NCBI GenBank assembly: GCA_021734005.1
Contig: JAIPJV010000051.1
Coordinates: 1-9,976 of the forward strand
Length of the DNA: 9,976 nt
Source: Fidelibacterota bacterium
Lineage (GTDB): Bacteria > Fidelibacterota > UBA2242 > JAFGTP01
Direction: 5' to 3'
Shown in pieces: positions 1 to 6,214 of the stretch. The position numbers and the translations under genes were made by a program. Under the pieces are notes generated by a model. That model saw nothing but the letters and a program-made list of their open reading frames with translations. It ran no database searches and had not been told where the DNA came from. How positions within the stretch are numbered: the stretch's first letter is position 1; every line of letters starts with the position of its first letter.

Positions 1-15
1 TTAATTTACCAATAG

Positions 16-28
16 TGAAATTATTTCA
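16..28. repeat. Short AT-rich inverted repeat at left edge
   Basis: TGAAAT and ATTTCA flank a single T, a perfect 6-bp inverted repeat. It lies about 20 bases upstream of the promoter-like element at 47-77, so it could be an operator. In DNA this AT-rich a repeat of this size is also expected by chance, and no regulator is identifiable. Confidence 0.25.
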
Positions 29-45
29 TAATTTTTTATTTAACA

Positions 46-81
46 TTTTGAAAATACACAAAAAATGAATACTTTTGAAAA
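46..81 (+). repeat. Direct repeat TTTTGAAAA (two copies)
   Basis: The 9-mer TTTTGAAAA occurs at 46-54 and again at 73-81, 27 bases apart start to start. Each copy contains one of the TTTG elements of the promoter-like sequence at 47-77. The repeat may therefore only reflect the two promoter boxes, or it may be a tandem protein-binding site. The identity is directly visible; its role is inference. Confidence 0.4.
47..77 (+). promoter_or_regulatory. Candidate Bacteroidota-type promoter (TTTG-N19-TAnnTTTG)
   Basis: TTTG at 47-50 is followed after 19 bases by TACTTTTG at 70-77, an exact match to the -33 TTTG / -7 TAnnTTTG pattern known from Bacteroides and Flavobacterium primary promoters. The predicted start would leave a leader of roughly 75 bases before the gene at 159. 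A perfect TATAAT also lies at 85-90, but no -35-like hexamer sits 16-18 bases upstream of it, so a classical sigma-70 reading is less complete. The adjacent sigma factor (634-1473) is of the matching short type. The match is exact but the background is AT-rich. Confidence 0.45.
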
Positions 82-144
82 CAGTATAATTGTAGAAGAG
101 AAAAGCATTTAATAAGACTAACATTGATATTATAGTCAACATAT

Positions 145-154
145 AAGGAGGTGA
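145..154 (+). promoter_or_regulatory. Very strong Shine-Dalgarno site
   Basis: AAGGAGGTGA matches the anti-Shine-Dalgarno end of 16S rRNA over ten bases and ends four bases before the ATG at 159. It fixes that start and predicts high translation of the coiled-coil protein. Such a site is uncommon in Bacteroidota proper, which mostly lack SD sequences. Confidence 0.85.
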
Positions 155-158
155 CACC

Positions 159-599
159 ATGGCTATAGATTGGGATAAAATCAGAGGTAAAATGGAGGAT
201 TTCGTTTCTAAGGCAGCTGATAAGGCTGGCGATTTTACCCGGGAAGCATCAGTAAAGGCAGAGAAAATGTCTCGAATGGGTAGAATAAAACTGGATAGAC
301 TTCAACTGAAGAAGAAAAAAGACAAAATACTCAGTAAAATTGGTGAAATTACACTGGAGTTAATAGAAAATGAAGAGGACGTTGCTAAGAATGAAAAAGT
401 GACTGGCCACATTGATGATATTCATGAAATTGATGAGAATCTAAAAGAATTGGAAGAGAAGCTGGAAAAGATTAAAAAGGAAGCAGCTGAAACTACAGTT
501 GAAGAGGAATCAGAAGAAGAATCTGAGGAAAAAGCCAAAAAACAGGTTGAAAGCGAAGAAAGCGAGGAAACCGAAGAAAAAACCAGCAAAAATGATTGA
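159..599 (+). CDS. Uncharacterised charged coiled-coil protein with acidic tail
   Basis: The product has 146 residues and I do not recognise a named family. There is no signal peptide or membrane segment, so it is probably cytoplasmic. Residues 1-40 are polar and Lys/Ala-rich. Residues about 42-70 form a helix beginning GRIKLDRLQLKKKKDK. Residues about 85-112 are a second heptad-like helix rich in Leu, Ile, Glu and Lys. The last 35 or so residues are a low-complexity acidic tail built from EEESEE-like units. The composition resembles small helical stress or nucleoid-type proteins, but nothing shows a catalytic site. It ends 34 bases before the sigma factor gene, so the two are probably co-transcribed from the promoter-like element at 47-77. 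The start is set by the strong SD at 145-154. The ORF is convincing; the function is unknown. Confidence 0.8.
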   Translation: MAIDWDKIRGKMEDFVSKAADKAGDFTREASVKAEKMSRMGRIKLDRLQLKKKKDKILSKIGEITLELIENEEDVAKNEKVTGHIDDIHEIDENLKELEEKLEKIKKEAAETTVEEESEEESEEKAKKQVESEESEETEEKTSKND

Positions 600-633
600 C
601 CGAAAATATGGTTAAATTAAATCTGGGAAATTT

Positions 634-1473
634 ATGGCGGCATCCAATAGTTACAATCATATTTTAAAGCAATATTTCAAAGAAATTGGGAATGAGAAGC
701 CTCTTAGTCCGGAAGAAGAAGTTGAAGTAGTTAAAAGGGTTAAAAAAGGTGACTCTAAGGCCCTTGATAAGTTACTGCGGGCCAACCTTCGCTTTGTTGT
801 TTCGGTTGCCAAAAAATATCAGGGCCACAATCTTTCTCTGGGTGATCTCATTAATGAAGGCAATATTGGCTTAATTAAGGCGGCCAAGCGTTTTGATGAA
901 ACCAAGGGCTTCAAGTTCATTAGTTATGCTGTCTGGTGGATAAGGCAAACCATATTACAGGCAATTTCTGAGCACTCCCGGCTGATCCGTTTACCACTTA
1001 ATATTGTCGGTGATATTAACAAAATATCTAAAGTATCAGCCCAATTTGCCAAGGATTTTGAAAGAGAGCCCACAGCCAAGGAATTGACTGAAATCATGGA
1101 ATCCGAGGATATTAAGAAATCCACTCTCAAACAGTATAACAATCGCACAATGAGTATTGATGCACCTCTTGATGATGACAGCAAGAATACTTTGAAAGAT
1201 ATCTTACCCTCAGAGGAGGATGGTTCACCACAAAAGATTCAGTTTGAAAAATCCTTTAAACAGGAATTGAATCATGCTTTGAATACTCTAGAACCTAGAG
1301 AAAAAAAGATTTTGAAATTATATTTTGGTATTGGCAAAGAAAGACCTGCTACTTTGGAAGAAATCGGGGAAATTTTTGATCTGACCAGGGAACGCATTCG
1401 TCAGATAAAAGAGCGAGCTCTCAGAAAACTACGGCATATTTCGCGGGTCTCACATTTACAAAGGTATTTGTAA
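634..1473 (+). CDS. rpoD: RNA polymerase sigma factor, RpoD/SigA family (short form)
   Basis: This 279-residue sigma-70 factor directs RNA polymerase to promoters. It lacks region 1.1 and starts almost at region 1.2 (YFKEIG, residues about 14-19). Region 2 covers about 45-120, with RANLRFVVSVAKKY, LINEGNIGLIKAA and the promoter-melting/-10 helix around WWIRQ (residues 101-105). Region 3 follows, and region 4.2 carries the helix-turn-helix at 240-267 (TLEEIGEIF...LTRERIRQI). Full regions 1.2 to 4.2 point to a primary-type factor. The short length, WIRQxIL in region 2.4 (Leu108 where E. coli RpoD has Thr440) and SRLIRLPLN resemble the Bacteroidota primary sigma. The SD is weak (around 624-629), so translation may depend on the upstream gene. 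A paralogous group 2 factor cannot be excluded. Confidence 0.93.
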   Translation: MAASNSYNHILKQYFKEIGNEKPLSPEEEVEVVKRVKKGDSKALDKLLRANLRFVVSVAKKYQGHNLSLGDLINEGNIGLIKAAKRFDETKGFKFISYAVWWIRQTILQAISEHSRLIRLPLNIVGDINKISKVSAQFAKDFEREPTAKELTEIMESEDIKKSTLKQYNNRTMSIDAPLDDDSKNTLKDILPSEEDGSPQKIQFEKSFKQELNHALNTLEPREKKILKLYFGIGKERPATLEEIGEIFDLTRERIRQIKERALRKLRHISRVSHLQRYL

Positions 1474-1475
1474 AT
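1454..1475. repeat. Nine-bp perfect inverted repeat over the rpoD stop codon
   Basis: ATTTACAAA and TTTGTAAAT flank a GGTA loop, and the rpoD TAA stop lies in the right arm. In RNA it would form a 9-bp hairpin with only one G-C pair. No clear run of T follows, so it is a poor intrinsic terminator. It could protect the 3' end of the mRNA, or act as a DNA operator half of the TTGTAA cluster downstream. Confidence 0.4.
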
Positions 1476-1496
1476 TTATGATTCAGCAATTATTAG

Positions 1497-1525
1497 TTGT
1501 AATATTACCATAAACAATTTAAATT
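1497..1525 (+). promoter_or_regulatory. Weak candidate promoter for the M23 gene
   Basis: TTGTAA (1497-1502) and TAAATT (1520-1525) are separated by 17 bases and each matches four of the six sigma-70 consensus bases. The -10 element would overlap the palindrome at 1514-1527. No TAnnTTTG element is present in this gap. Confidence is low. Confidence 0.2.
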
Positions 1526-1527
1526 GT
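1514..1527. repeat. Fourteen-bp perfect palindrome, possible operator
   Basis: ACAATTTAAATTGT is fully self-complementary with no spacer and lies 38 bases before the GTG start of the M23 gene. Its position suits an operator for a dimeric regulator. It contains one TTGTAA-type half site at its right end. Function is inference. Confidence 0.35.
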
Positions 1528-1564
1528 AAATACTAGACAGTTTGTAATCTACGATGGTAGAATT

Positions 1565-2476
1565 GTGAAAAAGTTCTTGTTCTTAAATAGAGAAGATAGT
1601 TCCAACATAATTGAATTGAATACTCGGAGATTGGTAATCTCCGGTGTTGTTTTTTTGCTCCTTGTTTTGACATTGAGTCTTCTGGGAGCAAAGTTTTTTA
1701 TGGGTTATTTATACAAAGCCCAGCTCACAAAAGTCAAACAGGATAATCAAAAATTAGCAAAAACAGTTCGGCAGGCCCGGAACAAGATCGATGAAATGGA
1801 AGCAGGCATCTCCAGTTTGGAAAAAAAGGATCAGGCTCTGCGAACTTACGTTAATTTACCATCTATAGATAAAGACATTAATAAGATTGGTATCGGTGGA
1901 AAAATTATTCAGAAAACCCAGGCAATGGATAAATTAATGCCCGGTGATTCTCTGGAAATTTCTACAATGATCCGTGACCTGGATCGGTTAGAACGTAAGA
2001 TCAAGCTGGAAAGAATTAGCTACAGTAAGATCTACGAATCTTTTCGCAAATATTCTGATAAGATCAAATCAACACCTTCAATTAGACCGGTTGACCGGGC
2101 TGCTTATATTAGTGATAACTTTGGTTATCGCCGGGATCCATTTACTCATGAGCGCAAATTTCATTGGGGTCTCGACTTTGCTGCACCAGCCGGTACGTCG
2201 GTGCTGGTTACTGCTGATGGTGTTGTCCGCAAAGTTCGGTATAGTCACTCATATGGCCGGCTTATTTATGTAGATCACGGGAATGGATATACAACTGTAT
2301 ACGCTCATCTTCATAATTATGATGTAGAATCCGGTCAGGAAGTGAAGCGTGGTGAAAAAATCGGTGAGATTGGCTCTAGCGGCCGCAGTACCGGACCTCA
2401 TTTGCATTATGAAGTCCGTCGTTATGGTATAAAAAAGAATCCTGCCAAGTATTATTTCCAGGGTTTTTTAGACTGA
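1565..2476 (+). CDS. Membrane-anchored M23 (LytM-type) peptidoglycan endopeptidase
   Basis: The 303-residue product would cut peptide cross-links in peptidoglycan on the outer face of the inner membrane. Residues 1-22 are cytoplasmic, about 23-45 form one membrane segment, about 50-100 form a coiled coil, and about 187-295 form the M23 domain. All zinc and catalytic positions are visible: H200 and D204 (HWGLD), H248 (YAHLH), and H279/H281 (HLHYEV). It therefore looks like an active enzyme rather than a degenerate LytM amidase activator. The layout of membrane helix, coiled coil and C-terminal M23 is the usual one for MepM/NlpD-like cell elongation or division hydrolases. The start is GTG with a weak SD; no in-frame ATG lies nearby. 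The gap upstream (1474-1564) holds a palindrome and TTGTAA repeats, suggesting its own regulation. Confidence 0.9.
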   Translation: MKKFLFLNREDSSNIIELNTRRLVISGVVFLLLVLTLSLLGAKFFMGYLYKAQLTKVKQDNQKLAKTVRQARNKIDEMEAGISSLEKKDQALRTYVNLPSIDKDINKIGIGGKIIQKTQAMDKLMPGDSLEISTMIRDLDRLERKIKLERISYSKIYESFRKYSDKIKSTPSIRPVDRAAYISDNFGYRRDPFTHERKFHWGLDFAAPAGTSVLVTADGVVRKVRYSHSYGRLIYVDHGNGYTTVYAHLHNYDVESGQEVKRGEKIGEIGSSGRSTGPHLHYEVRRYGIKKNPAKYYFQGFLD

Positions 2477-2577
2477 TCACTATTTTCTCTTTAAGCACTA
2501 ACAAATATTTCCTTTAATAAAATTGGTATTATTCTTAACTTAATCATTGCAGTAAGAAAGGAAGAGAACGTCTCTAT

Positions 2578-3870
2578 ATGAAATATTATCTTGAAACTTA
2601 TGGCTGCCAGATGAACGAGGCTGATTCAGAGATTGTGGCTTCTATTATTGAAAGATATGGTCATCAGAGAACTGACAATCCTAAAAAAGCTGATATGATT
2701 CTGGTAAATTCCTGTTCAGTCAGGGAAAACGCAGAAGACCGGGCAATTGCTCGATTAGCTCAGTATAAAGGTTATAAAAAAAATGATGATGTCAAATTGG
2801 GCTTATTGGGATGCGTTCCTGCTCGGGGTAAAGAAAAATTGCAACAAAAATATCCTTTTATAGATATTTTATTAGGGCCGGATTCATATAGAAAATTTGA
2901 TGAAATTCTGGATAATCAGAATTTACCCTTCGGTCATACACAATTATCAGAACAAGAATTGTATGATGACATAGAACCTCATCGGGATAATGATCTAAAT
3001 GCCTGGATTTCAATTATGCGGGGATGCAATCAATTTTGTTCCTACTGCATTGTGCCTTTTACAAGGGGCCGAGAAAGATCCCGGCCAATGAAATCTATAT
3101 TAAAACGGGCCCGGAATATTGCCCAAAAGGGAATTCCTCAAATAACTTTGCTGGGCCAAAACGTCAACGCCTATCATTATGAGGGCAAGGCGTTTAGTGA
3201 TGTGCTGGAGGGTGTCGCTCAGGTAGATGGTATTCGGCGTATTCGGTTTATGTCGCCTCATCCCAGCGATTTTACTACTGAGATGTTAAAAGTGATGAGC
3301 AAATACGACAATATTTGCAATCATATCCATTTGCCGCTTCAATCCGGTTCCACAAAAATTCTAGAAGCGATGAATCGTACTTATACAAAAGAAGAATATC
3401 TTGAACTGGTCGAGGAAATCAAGACCATTATTCCAGAAATCGCTCTGACAACTGATGTGATTGTCGGTTTTCCAGGAGAATCGAATCAAGATTTTGCCGA
3501 TACTATTGATGTTATAAAAAAGGTCGAATTCGACAATGCTTTTATGTTCCAGTATTCACCTCGACCGGGTACTTATGCAGCCCGGAATCTGAAGGATAAT
3601 ATTCCTTACAAACTGAAAAATGAGCGTTTGCAAAAAGTGATTGAACTTCAGCATTCCCACACTCGCAAAAATAACCGAAAATTAGTTGGCCAGACTCTGG
3701 AAGTTCTCGTTGAAGGTCCCAGTAAGAAAAACCCAAACGAACTGGTGGGTAGAACGGAGAGTGATAAATTGGTCATCATGAAGTCCGGTCAAGGCAAGGT
3801 TGGCCAATTTTCTGATGTAAAAATAACCGAAACTGCCGGAGTTTCACTCTTCGGTAAAATTGAAGAATAG
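2578..3870 (+). CDS. miaB: tRNA-2-methylthio-N6-dimethylallyladenosine synthase MiaB
   Basis: MiaB is a radical SAM enzyme that adds a methylthio group to i6A37 of tRNAs reading UNN codons. The 430-residue product has the three family parts. The N-terminal UPF0004 domain has its [4Fe-4S] cysteines at C10 (YGCQMN), C46 (NSCSVRENAEDR) and C79. The radical SAM core has C150, C154 and C157 (RGCNQFCSYC, then IVPFTRGRERSR). The C-terminal TRAM RNA-binding domain covers about 366-430. The YGCQMN, SVRENA and TRGRERSR motifs separate it from RimO and MtaB. Length is normal. An SD-like AAGGAAG lies at 2557-2563. The upstream gap (2477-2577) shows no convincing terminator or promoter. Its substrate needs miaA, which is not in this window. 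Confidence 0.95.
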   Translation: MKYYLETYGCQMNEADSEIVASIIERYGHQRTDNPKKADMILVNSCSVRENAEDRAIARLAQYKGYKKNDDVKLGLLGCVPARGKEKLQQKYPFIDILLGPDSYRKFDEILDNQNLPFGHTQLSEQELYDDIEPHRDNDLNAWISIMRGCNQFCSYCIVPFTRGRERSRPMKSILKRARNIAQKGIPQITLLGQNVNAYHYEGKAFSDVLEGVAQVDGIRRIRFMSPHPSDFTTEMLKVMSKYDNICNHIHLPLQSGSTKILEAMNRTYTKEEYLELVEEIKTIIPEIALTTDVIVGFPGESNQDFADTIDVIKKVEFDNAFMFQYSPRPGTYAARNLKDNIPYKLKNERLQKVIELQHSHTRKNNRKLVGQTLEVLVEGPSKKNPNELVGRTESDKLVIMKSGQGKVGQFSDVKITETAGVSLFGKIEE

Positions 3871-3902
3871 TTTCGGAAAATATTATAAGAATTAACCTAG
3901 GT

Positions 3903-3907
3903 GGAGG
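3903..3907 (+). promoter_or_regulatory. Shine-Dalgarno site deciding the lapA start
   Basis: GGAGG at 3903-3907 ends five bases before the ATG at 3913. It would lie inside the gene if translation began at the in-frame GTG at 3901, so the ATG is the better start. Confidence 0.8.
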
Positions 3908-3912
3908 TCGCC

Positions 3913-4215
3913 ATGAAAATTGCAAAAGTAATCCTATTTTTCCTCCTGCTTGTTCTAATTGTATTGTTTGTTGTGCAAAATACTGGTAAAACTGTTTCTA
4001 TCAATTTTTTTAACATGGAAATTATAACTACTGAGGCGATTGTAGTAGTTACGATTGCTTTTATTCTGGGAACAATTTTTGGAATGCTCTTTTCCGGTAT
4101 TCAATTGATAAAGGTCAAAAGAAAACTCAGAGTTATTACAAAAGAATATGAAAAACTAGAAAAAGAAGTTAATTTGCTCAGGAACAAAGAATTGAAAGAA
4201 ATCGAAGAAGAATAA
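3913..4215 (+). CDS. lapA: LapA-family (DUF1049) inner membrane protein
   Basis: With the ATG start this is a 100-residue protein, close to the 102 residues of E. coli LapA (YciS). Two membrane helices are visible: about 5-24, ending in VVQN, and about 41-68, separated by a short loop with VSINFF. A basic stretch (KVKRKLR) and a cytoplasmic coiled-coil tail rich in Glu and Lys follow. The VQN...V.FNF-like loop and two-helix plan are typical of the LapA domain. In Enterobacteria LapA works beside LapB in lipopolysaccharide assembly. Here lapB follows after 21 bases, which strongly supports the assignment. The GTG at 3901 would add four residues but overlaps the SD. The exact biochemical role of LapA is not settled even in E. 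coli. Confidence 0.87.
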   Translation: MKIAKVILFFLLLVLIVLFVVQNTGKTVSINFFNMEIITTEAIVVVTIAFILGTIFGMLFSGIQLIKVKRKLRVITKEYEKLEKEVNLLRNKELKEIEEE

Positions 4216-4236
4216 GTTATAAAAACAGGTAATATT

Positions 4237-5382
4237 ATGGGTTCAAATATTCTCATTCCAGTAATAATAATTGCCGTGGCTATTTTAGCCTGGGTGATCT
4301 ACTATTTTTTCTTCTCAAAAAGAGGGCAGGAGGATAGTGGAAGCTTGTATACACGCGGTCTCAACCATATGATCAGTGGTAATTATCAGGAGGCTATCGA
4401 CTGTTTTAAGAAATATGTGTATAATGATACAGAACATACTAAAAATATTGATGTCTATATAAAATTGGGTATGCTTTTTCGCAAGGTGGACAAGCCGGGA
4501 AAAGCGCTTAAGATCCATAAAAGTTTGCTTTTTCGCCAGAGCATTACCAAAAGTCAAAGAATCAGTGTTCTCACTCAGGTAACAGAGGATTATAAAGCTC
4601 TTGATGACAAAGATAAAGCCATCAAAACTACTCAGGAAGTTCTCGATCTGGACAGTAACAATGAATGGGCTTTGAAAACGGCCTGGAAGTTATACCGGGA
4701 TCTGAATCGATGGGAAGAGGCTTTTGAGCATTTAAAGACTTATGACAAGAAAAATAAGTCTAATAAACGTTTGCTGGCAATCTATAAAACCAGGGAAGGT
4801 CTTCAAAAATATGATGATAAAGATTATCATGACGCCCGTCTGATATTTCGCAAGGCTCGCAAATATGACCGTAGTTGTGAGGCGCCCTATTATTATATGG
4901 CTGATTCCTATATTAAAGATGATCGACCTGATGATGCTATTGAATGGTGGAAAAAATTTCTGGATAAAGCTCCTCATCGATCCCATTTGATCTATCCGCA
5001 GCTCAAAAAAGTTCTCTTTCAGCAGAATCGTTTTGATGAGATTTATAATTATTACAAAGATGTACTGGAAGAAGTGCCCTATCATCTGGAGACAAGCATT
5101 GAACTTGCTGAGTACAAAGTTCGCAAGGGAAAAATTGATGAAGCCATCTCCCTGATCGAAAATATTATTGATAAACATCCTGAATCTTTAAAAGCTAAAA
5201 TCAGTTTAGCCCGTATTCTTGTCGATGACAATAATCATAAAACTAAAAATATACTGATTGATATTATGGAACAGATCGAGCGTAAAAATGAGTATGTCTG
5301 CTCTAATTGTGGACATAAAGTTGATAAAATATCATGGATATGTCCGGAATGTGGTTTAATCGATACATTTTTTAATGAATAG
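4237..5382 (+). CDS. lapB: LapB (YciM) TPR protein with C-terminal rubredoxin-like zinc ribbon
   Basis: The 381-residue product matches the LapB plan (E. coli LapB is 389). It has an N-terminal membrane anchor (about 4-27), a long array of TPR helices facing the cytoplasm (about 35-345), and a metal-binding ribbon with C355, C358, C369 and C372 (CSNCG, then W and CPECG). The first repeats, GLNHMISGNYQEAID and LGMLFRKV...KALKIHKSLL, can be aligned by eye with the E. coli protein. In E. coli, LapB hands LpxC to the FtsH protease and so limits lipid A synthesis. That role here is inferred from family and from lapA lying directly upstream. The SD is weak (CAGG near 4226), suggesting coupling to lapA. 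The 3' end overlaps the next gene by 8 bases. A generic TPR protein is unlikely given the ribbon. Confidence 0.9.
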   Translation: MGSNILIPVIIIAVAILAWVIYYFFFSKRGQEDSGSLYTRGLNHMISGNYQEAIDCFKKYVYNDTEHTKNIDVYIKLGMLFRKVDKPGKALKIHKSLLFRQSITKSQRISVLTQVTEDYKALDDKDKAIKTTQEVLDLDSNNEWALKTAWKLYRDLNRWEEAFEHLKTYDKKNKSNKRLLAIYKTREGLQKYDDKDYHDARLIFRKARKYDRSCEAPYYYMADSYIKDDRPDDAIEWWKKFLDKAPHRSHLIYPQLKKVLFQQNRFDEIYNYYKDVLEEVPYHLETSIELAEYKVRKGKIDEAISLIENIIDKHPESLKAKISLARILVDDNNHKTKNILIDIMEQIERKNEYVCSNCGHKVDKISWICPECGLIDTFFNE

Positions 5383-6163
5383 AGATATGAAAAAATTATT
5401 TACATTATTTATATTTACAACAATTTTACTAACCGGCCAAAATCTGGAGAAATATTATCGTGATATTGAGGCTGGAAAGTTAAAATCAGTCCGGAATGCC
5501 GTGGAAGAGCTTCGTGACAATTACCCTGATAATCCTGAAGTGCTTTTTCTTTCTGCTGTTGTAGAAGATGATGCTGAAAAATCTGTTCGCATCTATAACA
5601 GGATAATAAACCAATATCCAGATTCTCAAACAGCACTCAAAGCTACTGTTGAATTGATCAAATACAATTATACAACAGGATTATATCACAAAACTGTGGA
5701 AATGGCTAAGGAATTTATCACCGACCATTCGGATTCAGAATTAACCAAAGATGTGGTGCCCCTTCTATTTTGTAGCTTAAAGGCTATTAACAGGACTGAC
5801 TTGATCGATTTTTATAAGAATAAACTGGGAAATAGTTATCCTGAATTGCAACCTTATCTAAAAGATTCAGAATATTTGTCTTTGTATACAATCAGTGAGG
5901 GGCAGAGAAAAAGCAGACTCGGCCCACAGAATTCCGAACAATTTGCCATTCAGATCGGTGTTTTCTCAAAGCCCGATAATGCCCGTTCTTTGATGGAGGA
6001 ACTTCAATCACAGGGTTATAAAGCTTATCTACAGGAAAAACAGTCCAATCAGAAGTTTCAGGCTGTCAAATTGGGCCCCTATCCATCCCGGGCCAGAGCC
6101 AAACAGATCGGTATGGAAATTGAACGTAAATTAAATTTAAATTATATAATCGTTAAGCCCTAG
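5375..6163 (+). CDS. Exported TPR-like protein with C-terminal SPOR domain
   Basis: The 262-residue product begins with a basic, hydrophobic signal-like segment (about 5-20) without a lipobox cysteine. It is therefore probably a periplasmic protein, either cleaved or anchored by its N-terminus. Residues about 22-165 are helical and TPR-like (YPDNPEVLFLSAVV, then a second repeat with YPDSQTALKATVELI). Residues 188-262 are a SPOR domain (FAIQIGVFSKPDNARSLMEEL, ending LGPYPSRARAKQI), a fold that binds peptidoglycan strands stripped of stem peptides, often at division sites. TPR plus SPOR suggests a scaffold for septal or wall-remodelling complexes. It overlaps lapB by 8 bases, so translation is probably coupled. 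An alternative ATG at 5387 would give 258 residues with a cleaner signal peptide. Neither start has a good SD. I know no specific gene name for it. Confidence 0.87.
   Translation: MNRDMKKLFTLFIFTTILLTGQNLEKYYRDIEAGKLKSVRNAVEELRDNYPDNPEVLFLSAVVEDDAEKSVRIYNRIINQYPDSQTALKATVELIKYNYTTGLYHKTVEMAKEFITDHSDSELTKDVVPLLFCSLKAINRTDLIDFYKNKLGNSYPELQPYLKDSEYLSLYTISEGQRKSRLGPQNSEQFAIQIGVFSKPDNARSLMEELQSQGYKAYLQEKQSNQKFQAVKLGPYPSRARAKQIGMEIERKLNLNYIIVKP
6120..6150 (+). promoter_or_regulatory. Weak candidate promoter for polA inside the SPOR gene end
   Basis: TTGAAC (6120-6125) and a perfect TATAAT (6145-6150) are 19 bases apart, longer than the ideal 17. They lie in the last codons of the upstream gene and would give a leader of about 60 bases before polA. 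The region is very AT-rich, so this may be chance. Confidence 0.2.
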
Positions 6164-6197
6164 CCGGGTAGATCAAAAAATATATAAATACAATTTG

Positions 6198-6204
6198 TAA
6201 GGAG
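6198..6204 (+). promoter_or_regulatory. Shine-Dalgarno site of polA
   Basis: TAAGGAG ends ten bases before the ATG at 6215 and supports that start. The bases TTGTAA at 6195-6200, the same hexamer that clusters before the M23 gene, overlap it. Confidence 0.75.
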
Positions 6205-6214
6205 ACTCTTCAAT

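Larger units (their letters stand above)
1456..1547. repeat. Cluster of TTGTAA hexamers between rpoD and the M23 gene
   Basis: TTGTAA occurs at 1468-1473, 1497-1502, 1524-1529 and 1542-1547, and its complement TTACAA at 1456-1461. That is five copies in 92 bases, spaced 29, 27 and 18 bases for the four direct copies. One copy overlaps the palindrome at 1514-1527. Such density suggests a regulator-binding array or several -35-like elements feeding the peptidase gene. No regulator is identifiable, and AT-rich composition contributes. Confidence 0.35.

Noticed and set aside
85..90. Perfect TATAAT as a stand-alone sigma-70 -10 box
   Set aside because: No recognisable -35 lies 16-18 bases upstream and there is no extended -10 TG; it is mentioned only as an alternative to the TAnnTTTG element.
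496..590. Repetitive GAA/GAG-rich DNA as a possible tandem repeat element
   Set aside because: It simply encodes the acidic tail of the coiled-coil protein; the units are irregular at DNA level and lie in frame.
924..1184. 86-aa open frame on the minus strand inside rpoD
   Set aside because: It is opposite sigma regions 2.4 to 3 and has no independent support.
2563..2575. AGAGA-ACG-TCTCT hairpin between the SD and the ATG of miaB
   Set aside because: The stem is only five base pairs with a three-base loop; it might slow initiation slightly but is not a convincing riboregulator.
3901..3912. GTG at 3901 as the lapA start
   Set aside because: The SD GGAGG lies inside this extension and is ideally placed for the ATG at 3913.
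4732..5178. 148-aa open frame on the minus strand inside lapB
   Set aside because: It is fully opposite a gene with clear TPR and zinc ribbon features, and its translation is hydrophobic low-complexity with no motif: a shadow frame.
6150..6185. Possible terminator between the SPOR gene and polA (CCC...GGG followed by an A-run)
   Set aside because: The stem is at most three base pairs and the downstream run is A, not T, on the + strand.
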